A stretch of 64,000 nucleotides of DNA from Leisingera caerulea DSM 24564. Its GTDB lineage: Bacteria > Pseudomonadota > Alphaproteobacteria > Rhodobacterales > Rhodobacteraceae. A program made the position numbers and the translations under genes. Below are positions 37,545 through 44,715 of this stretch, piece by piece (positions within the stretch are counted from its first letter, which is position 1; each line of letters starts with the position of its first letter). Under the pieces are notes generated by a model, which made no database searches, was not told the DNA's origin, and was given only the letters and a program-made list of their open reading frames with translations. The stretch spans positions 549,217 through 613,216 of the forward strand of contig NZ_KI421513.1 in assembly GCF_000473325.1 (NCBI RefSeq). The letters run 5' to 3'.

Positions 37545-37608
37545 GAGGGGCTTTACCCCTCTTGGCCTCACGGCCAATTCACCCCAGGATATTTTCAGCC
37601 AGATGAAG
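37545..37608 (+). repeat. Composite palindromic 3'-UTR element, copy B (truncated)
   Basis: It begins 13 nt after the pheA stop. Hairpin 1 is GAGGGG-cttta-CCCCTC; hairpin 2 is TTGGCC-tcac-GGCCAA; then TCACCCCAGGATATTT and CAGCCAGATGAA. The second arm of the long palindrome present in copies A and C is missing. Confidence 0.8.
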
Positions 37609-37726
37609 CAGCGGAACCCGCCGCGCGGCAGCGCAGCGCCGGACCCAACGGCGGCGATGCAATCGTTGATTGCACCGAAGCGGGCGGTAGGCATCCCGTT
37701 CTGCATTTTGTGCGGGGAAATAAGGT

Positions 37727-37820
37727 GAGAGGCTGGACATCGACCCAAGCGGGGCTCGTTGTGGCTGCTTCCTTCCGGACCTGACCAGGTTGGCGAGGCG
37801 CTTGCCCGCGCCAACCTCTC
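37727..37820 (-). ncRNA. ffs: Signal recognition particle RNA (4.5S, small bacterial type)
   Basis: The universal Ffh-binding loop is on the minus strand: CAGGTCAGGTCCGGAAGG followed by AAGCAGCC. The ends pair perfectly (with one G-U): GAGAGGTTGG at the 5' end (37820-37811) with CCAGCCTCTC at the 3' end (37736-37727). It forms SRP with Ffh to target membrane proteins. A TATATC-like -10 box sits just upstream (about 37829-37834 on the minus strand). Ends may be off by a few bases. Confidence 0.95.
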
Positions 37821-37884
37821 GAATCCCGATATAAGGACCGCCGCCGGAATTGGCAAGGGCCGTGCCCGGTCTGCTTTCAAAGGC

Positions 37885-39741
37885 TCACAAGTGCAGTTCG
37901 ATCTGCCAGAATCCGCCGCTGCTGAAGCCGCGCGGCTCTGCCAGACCGGCGGGCAGTTCGTCCAGATGCGCGGCCGCCCCAGGCCCGGTCACAGCCACCG
38001 CGCTGGTGCCGGGCATCGGCGCAAGGCGCCAGGGGTACGGCGCCTCCGCCAATGGGTCCGCTGGCAGCTGCCCGGCGATATAGTCGCGCACGGCCTGGCG
38101 GATCCGCATCGGCGCCAGCGGCAGTTCATCCGCCTCGCGCAGCATCCGGAAACTGCCGCCGCCGCTGACCCGGTAACTGTTGGCGGCAACTGCAAAGCGC
38201 TGCTCCGGCGCCACCGGCCGGCCGTCCCACCTGAGGTCCACGATCCGTTGCGCCGAGGGGTTGATGCACTCTCCGGTGGCGGAATAGCGCGGCGGCTGCG
38301 ACAGGCAGATCTGATAGGTCAGCCCGAAGATCACATCAAAATGATGCCCCGCCCGCTGCGGATCGGCCAGCAATGTGCCGCGGCTGCCGGGCGCGATGCG
38401 GTTGAACAGCCCCGCCGACATTTCCAGCCACTCCTGCAGCTGCGTGCCGGTGACCGCGACCACCCGCAGCTCATTGGGAAAGACCTGCAGATCGGCGATA
38501 TTGCGGGCGCACAGCTCCCCGGCCGCAATGTCGGTATAGAAATGCGGACCGGATCGGCCGCCGAATTTGCACGGAGCCGCGGCAGACAGCAGCGGCAGGC
38601 CTTGCGCCGCGGTGCCTTGCAACAGCGGCCGCACCGCTGCCGCCTGGGCGCCGGCAACCAGCGCGAGGCCGCGGTCAGGCGCGAAAAAGGTGAAATAGGA
38701 ATGCATTGCCACCGGGCTGTAGCCCGCAGGCTGCCGCATCCGCTCCAGGGTGCGGGCATGATCCGCCGCCAGCGCCCGGGTGAACCCGGCCGCCTCCTCC
38801 GCCAGCGGCACGGATGCGCCGGTATCGCCGTGCTGCGCCACCGGCTGCAGGCTGGCGGTGCCGCCAGCGGGCTGCCAGCCTGCAGCGCTATGCTCCAGCT
38901 CCAGGCTGATCACGCCCAGATGCGATCCATGCGCGCCCGGCATCACCACCGGCTTGGCAAAGGGATGACCCGGGTGCGGCAGCGTCAGATGGGTATGCCC
39001 CCCCACCACCGCGTCAATTTCAGGCAGTGCCGCCAGCTGCTCAAGCGCGTTCTCGCTGCGGTCCGCCCCGGTTCTGGCAGCAACCCCGGTGTGGGCCAGT
39101 GCCAGCACCACATCGCAGCCCTGCTCCTTCAACCGGCGGGACTGGGCCTCCGCGGTTTCCACGATACCCGCCGCGGCCAGCTGATCCTCCAGCGCCTTGC
39201 CGCACCAGATCAGCGTCTGCGGCGGCAGTACCGACAGCAGGCCTATCCGGACCGGCGGCAAGCCGGGACAGCCCGGGATCTGCCGCTCCAGCACCGCCGT
39301 CTGCGTGAACGGCAGGTCAATCCCCGGTTTCGCAGCAGTCAGGTTGGAGCACAAAACCGGGCACCGCACGTCTCCGAGCACCTCCGACAGCGCCTCCACT
39401 CCGAAATCGAAATCGTGATTTCCCAGGCCGACCGCATCATATTCCAGCACCTGAAAGGCACGCGCCAGAGGATGCGGCCCATTGGAACCGGGCACAATAT
39501 CGCCCAGTGGCGACCCCTGCAGGCCATCGCCATTGTCGACCAGAATACAGGCCGCGCCCTGCTCAGCCGCGTCAGCACGCGCCCGGGCGATCAGGCTGGC
39601 CACCCGCGACAGGCCAATGGCCGGGTCCGGACGGTCGGCATAGTAGTCGTGGCTCAGCAGGTTGCAGTGCAGGTCCGTGGTCGCCAGCACGTGCAGCACC
39701 CCAGCGGGCCGGGCCTCCGGAGCCCCTGCCCCGCCTGTCAT
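37885..39741 (-). CDS. Bifunctional 2',3'-cyclic-nucleotide 2'-phosphodiesterase / 3'- or 5'-nucleotidase (CpdB/UshA family)
   Basis: A calcineurin-like metallophosphatase with the C-terminal 5'-nucleotidase domain. Metal-binding motifs are ATTDLHCNLLSHDYYAD, VDNGDGLQGSPLG, GLGNHDFDFG, LALAHTGV and VVGGHTHL. The C-terminal substrate domain includes FPNELRVVAVTGTQLQEWLE. With the chosen start (39741, MTGGAGAPEARP; 618 aa) no signal peptide is visible, which is unusual because UshA and CpdB are periplasmic. Starts at 39789, 39816 or 40008 would lengthen it but also give no clear signal. It ends 64 nt from the ffs promoter side. Confidence 0.88.
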   Translation of the reverse strand: MTGGAGAPEARPAGVLHVLATTDLHCNLLSHDYYADRPDPAIGLSRVASLIARARADAAEQGAACILVDNGDGLQGSPLGDIVPGSNGPHPLARAFQVLEYDAVGLGNHDFDFGVEALSEVLGDVRCPVLCSNLTAAKPGIDLPFTQTAVLERQIPGCPGLPPVRIGLLSVLPPQTLIWCGKALEDQLAAAGIVETAEAQSRRLKEQGCDVVLALAHTGVAARTGADRSENALEQLAALPEIDAVVGGHTHLTLPHPGHPFAKPVVMPGAHGSHLGVISLELEHSAAGWQPAGGTASLQPVAQHGDTGASVPLAEEAAGFTRALAADHARTLERMRQPAGYSPVAMHSYFTFFAPDRGLALVAGAQAAAVRPLLQGTAAQGLPLLSAAAPCKFGGRSGPHFYTDIAAGELCARNIADLQVFPNELRVVAVTGTQLQEWLEMSAGLFNRIAPGSRGTLLADPQRAGHHFDVIFGLTYQICLSQPPRYSATGECINPSAQRIVDLRWDGRPVAPEQRFAVAANSYRVSGGGSFRMLREADELPLAPMRIRQAVRDYIAGQLPADPLAEAPYPWRLAPMPGTSAVAVTGPGAAAHLDELPAGLAEPRGFSSGGFWQIELHL

Positions 39742-40076
39742 GTCCGAATCTCTGCTGACACCGCCTGCCCGCCGCTCTTTCCGCACCATTCGGTGCCATT
39801 CTTGATTGTCGGCCATTTGAATCAGCGTTCTAAGGATTTGCAATAACTCCTTTAAGCGGCCTGTTAACTTTTTCGCGCCACCCCCTGCCCTGCGGCACAG
39901 TTGCCTCATGGTTTGCAGGCAAAAGCCCCCGCGGCGGCCGGGAAGGTGTGGCGGCGCAGCGACAGGCAAGCGCAGATCGCAGCGGAATGCTGGCACCGCC
40001 TGCGTCACACTGTCATGGATTGCATCATTTCATCCGGCAGCCGCGGCAGCCTGCCGCCAGTCAAAGGAGAGCCGCC
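39742..40076. other. 335-nt region between the divergent nucleotidase and nudC genes
   Basis: It could include an N-terminal extension of the nucleotidase (in-frame starts at 39789, 39816 and 40008). An AT-richer patch near 39825-39875 looks like a promoter zone. No separate gene is supported. Confidence 0.4.
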
Positions 40077-41063
40077 ATGAAACGCGCAGAACAGGTGACT
40101 TTCGGCGGCGGCGGTGGACTCGACCGTGCCGCGCATCTGCGCACCGACCCGGCAGCGCTGGACGCCGCCTGGAACAGCCCGCAGTCCCAGGTGCTGCTGA
40201 TGTGGCGCGGCAAACCGCTGACCCGGCGCGCAGAAGACGCCGGCCTGCCCTGCGGCCTGGCCTGGACCGCGGCTCACCATCCGCTGGCCGCCGGCCGCCG
40301 GGACACGGCGCTGTTCCTTGGCCTCACGCCTGACGGCACCCCCTGCTTTACCTGCGACATCAGCGGCTGGAAGCCAGAAGGCCTGGATAAGGACGCGCTC
40401 AACAGCTTTGCCGATGCCAGCGAACAGCAGCACCCGGATCTGCCGGACACCCATGTGTTTGCCGAGCTGCGCCGGGTGATGACCCGCCTGACACCGCTGG
40501 AGGCCGAGCTGGCCTCCACCGCCAAGGCAATGCTGGCCTGGCACCGCAGCCACCGGTTCTGCGCCTGCTGCGGTGCGCCCAGCGATGTGGCGCAGGCGGG
40601 CTGGCAACGGGTGTGCCCGGCCTGCAAGGCGCCGCATTTCCCGCGCACCGACCCGGTTGTGATTATGCTGATCACCCATGGGGATTCCGTGCTGATGGGC
40701 CGCTCCCCCGGCTGGCCCGAAGGGATGTATTCGCTGCTCGCGGGCTTTGTCGAACCCGGCGAGACACTGGAGGCCGCGGTGCGCCGCGAGGTACTGGAGG
40801 AAACAGGCGTCAGGGTCGGCCGCGTCAGCTACCTTTCCTCGCAGCCCTGGGCCTTTCCAATGTCGCTGATGTTCGGCTGCGCCGGCGAAGCGCTGAGCCG
40901 TGAAATCACCATCGACCCGTCAGAGATCGAAGACGCGCTGTGGGTCAGCCGCCAGGAGATGATGACAGTCTTTGCGGGCGATCACCCGGTGCTGAAGCCC
41001 GCTCGGGAGGGGGCAATTGCCCATTTCCTGCTGAAGAACTGGCTTGCGGACACGCTGAATTAA
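40077..41063 (+). CDS. nudC: NAD(+) diphosphatase / mRNA de-NADding enzyme NudC
   Basis: Hydrolyses NADH/NAD and removes NAD caps from RNA. The 328-aa protein has an N-terminal NudC domain, a zinc ribbon (CACCG and CPAC pairs, about residues 162-183), the Nudix box GFVEPGETLEAAVRREVLEETG (split here as GFVEPGETLEA and VRREVLEETG) and the NudC-specific SQPWAFPMSLM. The ATG at 40077 has AAAGGAGA 6 nt upstream. The SRPBCC gene follows 57 nt later and may share its transcript. Confidence 0.95.
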   Translation: MKRAEQVTFGGGGGLDRAAHLRTDPAALDAAWNSPQSQVLLMWRGKPLTRRAEDAGLPCGLAWTAAHHPLAAGRRDTALFLGLTPDGTPCFTCDISGWKPEGLDKDALNSFADASEQQHPDLPDTHVFAELRRVMTRLTPLEAELASTAKAMLAWHRSHRFCACCGAPSDVAQAGWQRVCPACKAPHFPRTDPVVIMLITHGDSVLMGRSPGWPEGMYSLLAGFVEPGETLEAAVRREVLEETGVRVGRVSYLSSQPWAFPMSLMFGCAGEALSREITIDPSEIEDALWVSRQEMMTVFAGDHPVLKPAREGAIAHFLLKNWLADTLN

Positions 41064-41120
41064 CGCGCATATTGGCGCAAAACGACCCGAAATCAGGCGG
41101 CGCAGCTGAGGCAGGCAGAT

Positions 41121-41588
41121 ATGAAGTTTCAAAGCAACGAAGACATCGAAGCCCCGATTGCAGAGGTTTTCGGCGCAATCTCCGATTTTGAACTGCTGGA
41201 ACGCTCTGCCCTGCGCCGCGGCGTCGAGCTGCAGCGCACCGGCGACCTCGCCCAACCCGAAAACGGTTTGGCCTGGGATCTGAACTTCGACTTTCGCGGC
41301 AAGCCGCGCGACATCCGGCTGACGCTGGCTTCCTATACGCCGGTTACCGGGCTGGCTCTGACTGGCAGCGGCAGCGGCATTGATGGGCGGATGGAAATCG
41401 AGCTGCTGGCGCTTTCACCGCAGCGGACGCGGATGTCGGTGCAGCTGAAGCTGTCGCCCAGCAACCTGACCGGCCGCCTGCTGGTGCAATCCCTGAAACT
41501 CGCGCGCAGCAACCTGACGCGCCGGTTCAAGCTGCGGCTGGCCGAATTTGCCAAGCTCACCGAAGACCGGCTGAACCGCAGCGCCTGA
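41121..41588 (+). CDS. SRPBCC-family (CoxG-like/START fold) protein
   Basis: A 155-aa protein with the SRPBCC lipid/hydrophobic-ligand fold. It starts KFQSNEDIEAPIAEVFGAISDFELLERSALRRG, the usual helix-grip opening, and closes with a long C-terminal helix (LARSNLTRRFKLRLAEFAKLTEDRL). The ligand and role are unknown. It follows nudC by 57 nt and converges on the hydrolase gene. Confidence 0.8.
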   Translation: MKFQSNEDIEAPIAEVFGAISDFELLERSALRRGVELQRTGDLAQPENGLAWDLNFDFRGKPRDIRLTLASYTPVTGLALTGSGSGIDGRMEIELLALSPQRTRMSVQLKLSPSNLTGRLLVQSLKLARSNLTRRFKLRLAEFAKLTEDRLNRSA

Positions 41589-41613
41589 ACCGCCGCCCGG
41601 CGCCAGAACCGGG

Positions 41614-42492
41614 TCAGCCCTGCGGCAGCAGCCGCGGCCACAGCGCGGCATTTTCCCGGGCAAACGCCCCAAGGTGGCCAATTGCCTTCAGCCCCAGTTC
41701 CCGCGGAGCCAGCACTGTCCGGTGCTGCGCAGCACCGCCAAATACCTCACCCAGCCGCCACACGGCCGGCGGCGGCACAACATCATCATCGGCCACCGCA
41801 AACAGGTCGACCGGGATGCCGGTCTCTTTCCAGCGCGGCAGCGGCAGGCCCCGCCCCGTTTCCGGCAGGTAGCTGCCCCGCGTGGTGCACCAGCGCCGCC
41901 ATTGCCAATAGACTCCCGCCGGCAAGTCGGCCCCGAACCCCACCGCACGCCCGGGCAGATAGCCCAGAACACGGGCCGCTAGCGGCACATGGCCGAACCA
42001 GAAAGCCAGCGCCAGCGCGCGGTAGGGCCAGGGATGATCGTGGTGATGCACCAAGCCGCCCGCAACCACGATCATGCGGGCGACGTCCTCAAGATCGTCC
42101 TGCAGGGGCATCAGCATCGCTCCCAGCGAATGGCCGATCACCCACAACGGCACGCCCGCATAGTGCCGCCGCATTTCGGCCCGGGCGGCGGGCTGATCCG
42201 CCAGCGCCCAATCGGCCATAGTGACAGTGGACCGGCGCGGATGTCCCCGCGCCGAGTCTCCGAAATCCGTGTAGTCATAGGTCAGGCAGGCGATCTGCTG
42301 CTCTGCCGCCAGCCAGCGCGCGAAATGCCGGTAAAACCGCTGCGGCACCCCGGTTGCGCCGTTCAGCACCACCGCCGCCCGCGCCGCCCCGTCCGGGCGG
42401 TACAGCCGGCCCGACAGCAACGCATCCCCGGACGCAAAGCGCAGCTCTTCCTCCCGGATACCGGCGGTATGTTCTGCGTGTCTGTCCAGCAT
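41614..42492 (-). CDS. Alpha/beta-hydrolase (serine hydrolase, BAAT/YheT-like)
   Basis: A 292-aa esterase-like protein. The nucleophile elbow is GHSLGA (catalytic Ser), an Asp candidate lies in FAVADDDVVPP, and a His candidate in KAIGHLGAF. The N-terminal LSGRLYRPDGAARAAVVLNGATGVPQRFY gives the strand and oxyanion region. It is divergent from a TetR gene, and two palindromic operators sit in the 70-nt gap. It is therefore very probably the regulated target. Substrate unknown. Confidence 0.88.
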   Translation of the reverse strand: MLDRHAEHTAGIREEELRFASGDALLSGRLYRPDGAARAAVVLNGATGVPQRFYRHFARWLAAEQQIACLTYDYTDFGDSARGHPRRSTVTMADWALADQPAARAEMRRHYAGVPLWVIGHSLGAMLMPLQDDLEDVARMIVVAGGLVHHHDHPWPYRALALAFWFGHVPLAARVLGYLPGRAVGFGADLPAGVYWQWRRWCTTRGSYLPETGRGLPLPRWKETGIPVDLFAVADDDVVPPPAVWRLGEVFGGAAQHRTVLAPRELGLKAIGHLGAFARENAALWPRLLPQG

Positions 42493-42504
42493 GGCAGCCT
42501 CCTA

Positions 42505-42545
42505 GACCAATTGGTCCACTTCCTGACTGGACCAATTGGTCTAAT
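42505..42545. promoter_or_regulatory. Twin TetR operators
   Basis: Two identical 12-bp palindromes, GACCAATTGGTC, at 42507-42518 and 42532-42543, 25 bp centre to centre. The flanks are inverted copies of each other: TAGACCAATTGGTCCA and TGGACCAATTGGTCTA. They fill the gap between the hydrolase and TetR genes, so the regulator probably represses both. Confidence 0.9.
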
Positions 42546-42562
42546 ACTGTCAAGCTACCGCC

Positions 42563-43159
42563 ATGACTGACGTGACGACAGCCAGCCCGCCCCCCGGCAG
42601 CCCGGCCCCGACCCGGGAGCGGCTGATCCGCGCCGCCGCCAGCCTGTTCCGCGAAAAGGGCTACGCCGGCACCGGCCTGGCAGAGCTTCTGGCCGCTGCC
42701 GAAGCGCCGAAGGGATCGCTCTACCACCATTTCCCCAACGGCAAGTCCGACCTTGCGCTGGCGGCGGCCACATGGGCCTCGGACCAGATGCTAGCGCTGA
42801 TCGACGCGGCCTTCGGCCCCGCCCCCAGCTTTCCGGCCGGGGCCAAGACGGTCTGCTACAAGCTGGCAAAACTCTTCGACAAGCAAGGCAGATGGAGCGG
42901 CTGCCCGGTCTCTGCGACCTTGTTCGCCGGGCCGGAAAACGACGCCTTCCGCCAGCACGCCGCGGACCTGTTCGAAAGCTGGATCGCCGCCACCGCCCGC
43001 CAAGCCCACCGCCTGGGCCTGCCCCGGGCTGAGGCCCGCGCAGCCGCAGAGAACTTCTATATCCTGCTGCAGGGCGGCTGGCAGCTGGCCCGGGTACGGC
43101 GCGACTCTGACGTGATCCGCGGCCTGCACACACAGATGCAGATGCAGAAAAACGATTGA
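42563..43159 (+). CDS. TetR-family repressor (LmrA/YxaF type)
   Basis: A 198-aa repressor. The DNA-binding domain is at about residues 18-62: TRERLIRAAASLFREKGYAGTGLAELLAAAEAPKGSLYHHF-type sequence, with the recognition helix at GSLYHHFPNGK. The C-terminal domain with GCPVSATLFAGPEND and FYILLQGGWQLARV matches the LmrA/YxaF group. It is divergent from the hydrolase it likely controls. The inducer is unknown. Confidence 0.92.
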   Translation: MTDVTTASPPPGSPAPTRERLIRAAASLFREKGYAGTGLAELLAAAEAPKGSLYHHFPNGKSDLALAAATWASDQMLALIDAAFGPAPSFPAGAKTVCYKLAKLFDKQGRWSGCPVSATLFAGPENDAFRQHAADLFESWIAATARQAHRLGLPRAEARAAAENFYILLQGGWQLARVRRDSDVIRGLHTQMQMQKND

Positions 43160-43189
43160 CGACTCGGCAGGCGAACCGCTACCGCTTGT

Positions 43190-43389
43190 GGTGATGGTTC
43201 CCGCGCCACAGAATCTTGTGTCCGGGATGAAAAGGGAACACGGTGCGGCCCCGCCCCAGGCAAGGCCAACTCCGCGACTGCCCCCGCAACTGTAAGCGGC
43301 GAGCGACCCCGATAGAGCCACTGGTCTGATACGAGGCCGGGAAGGATCGGGAAAGCTGCGACCCGCAAGTCAGGAGACCTGCCATCAAA
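43190..43389 (+). promoter_or_regulatory. Cobalamin (B12) riboswitch
   Basis: Conserved elements occur in order: AAAAGGGAACACGGTG, CGACTGCCCCCGCAACTG, TAAGCGG, GCCACTGG, GGGAAGG and the B12 box AGTCAGGAGACCTGCC (near 43368-43383). Outer stem P1 forms from TGATGG (43192-43197) and CCATCA (43382-43387). A short hairpin, GCGGG-TCT-CCCGC, with ATTTT follows at 43439-43455 and could be the switch's expression platform. It precedes a single small gene. Confidence 0.95.
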
Positions 43390-43509
43390 CGTGTAACTCG
43401 AACCCGGGCGGGGTGTCCGGACAGGGTCTGATGGCACCGCGGGTCTCCCGCATTTTCATCCGGTCTCTTGTCCCCAGAACTCCCCGCACCACGCGCGGAG
43501 GGCGCAGAT

Positions 43510-43914
43510 ATGATGTGGACGGACACAACGCATTTCTATGCGGCAACGGATTGCAAATACCTCGGGAAACCCTGCCCGGCGGCAGAGCGGATGATCGCCA
43601 AGCTGGCCGAGGCGATGACCAAGGCCAAGCCGCTGACCCAGGACGACTTTGAGATCACCGGCACCACCGCGCTGGACGGCTGCCCGCGCAACTGCCCGGC
43701 GCAGTTCGTGGCCAGCCACGACCGGATCCGGCTGTTCTGCGGTGTGGGTGAGGACGCCCCGCGCGAAGGCCTGGACCGGTTCGCCGATGCAATCCTCAGC
43801 CGCGACGGCACCGGCTTTGCCGCCTCCCGCCTGGACGCCCGCCCCTGCGCGCTGATGGAGGCGCTGCCGAAGTCGGCGGAGGCGCGGCAGGCGGAACAGA
43901 TGATGGCGCTGTGA
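43510..43914 (+). CDS. Small Cys-rich, DUF1636-like putative metal/Fe-S-binding protein under B12 control
   Basis: A 134-aa protein with Cys15, Cys22, Cys58 and Cys62 (C-x6-C ... C-x3-C). That spacing and the overall design resemble thioredoxin-like 2Fe-2S ferredoxins and the DUF1636 metal-binding family often linked to cobalamin genes. GGAGGG lies 8 nt upstream of the ATG at 43510. It is the only gene between the B12 riboswitch and a hairpin at 43944-43963. A role in cobalt or cobalamin handling is inferred from this control. The exact family needs a profile search. Confidence 0.7.
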   Translation: MMWTDTTHFYAATDCKYLGKPCPAAERMIAKLAEAMTKAKPLTQDDFEITGTTALDGCPRNCPAQFVASHDRIRLFCGVGEDAPREGLDRFADAILSRDGTGFAASRLDARPCALMEALPKSAEARQAEQMMAL

Positions 43915-43979
43915 GCAAGTATTTATCCGGGCTCTGAGGGCTGCGCCCGGCCTATCGGCCGGGCGAAAGGTTACTCGAT

Positions 43980-44522
43980 CTAACCTGCCACCTGTCCCGC
44001 GCAGGCCCAGTCCATCTGCGCTTCGGTCTCCACCGCGCAGGGCCGCACTGACCGCAGCCGCGCCAGCGCCTGCACCGGATCCTCGCCGCATTCGATCATC
44101 AGCCGCAGCACCGCCATGCCGGAGCGCCCGCAGCCGCCGCGGCAATGCACCAGCACCCGGCCGCCGCCGCCCAGCGCCTGCCGCGCCGACCGGCTGGCCG
44201 CCGGCCACTTCGCCGCCACCGCCGGCGGCGGCGTGCCGAAATCCGGAACCGGCAGATGCAGCCAGCGGCTCGCCATGCTTTGAATATCAATTCCCAGCCG
44301 CGGCGCCCCGGCGGCAACGTGCTCAGCCTCGGTGGTCATCGAAAGCACCAGCCCCGGTTTCCACTGATAGATCTGGATCAGGTCGCCCCGGTAGTCGCCT
44401 TCGGCGCCCGGCAGCCGGCACAGCGCCAGAATGCCGCCGCCCGCAGACAGCGCGTGGATGGTCAGCCCCGCTTGCGCCGCCTCGTCCGGCGCTGCTGGCT
44501 CAGAGGTTTCTTCAGATCGCAT
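43980..44522 (-). CDS. Dual-specificity/tyrosine phosphatase-like protein
   Basis: A 180-aa protein with the cysteine phosphatase loop HCRGGCGRSG (HCx5R-S, about residues 125-134). A candidate general-acid Asp lies in LPVPDFGTPP. Relatives act on phosphotyrosine or phosphoinositides, or on polysaccharide regulators; the target here is unknown. The hairpin GCCCGGCC-tatc-GGCCGGGC (43944-43963) lies downstream on its 3' side. It is divergent from dnaX. Confidence 0.87.
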   Translation of the reverse strand: MRSEETSEPAAPDEAAQAGLTIHALSAGGGILALCRLPGAEGDYRGDLIQIYQWKPGLVLSMTTEAEHVAAGAPRLGIDIQSMASRWLHLPVPDFGTPPPAVAAKWPAASRSARQALGGGGRVLVHCRGGCGRSGMAVLRLMIECGEDPVQALARLRSVRPCAVETEAQMDWACAGQVAG

Positions 44523-44715
44523 ACCGCCTCCTTAGCCGCTGCGCTCCTGCGTTCCCCCGCGTTGCCCCGCCCTTGCAGCCTAACCGTTAACCACGCAATG
44601 CCAAAGCCCTTTTGCTGCTCCGCATTGCCCCCTTCTGCGGTGGACGAACGGGCTGCGCTTCAATACCCTGCGCGCAACGCGGGCGCCCCGCAAACCGAAT
44701 CCGGCACGAGACATC

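Noticed and set aside
37759..39846. 695-codon plus-strand frame over ffs and the nucleotidase gene
   Set aside because: It starts inside the SRP RNA and runs antisense to a metallophosphatase with intact motifs. Composition is typical of a shadow.
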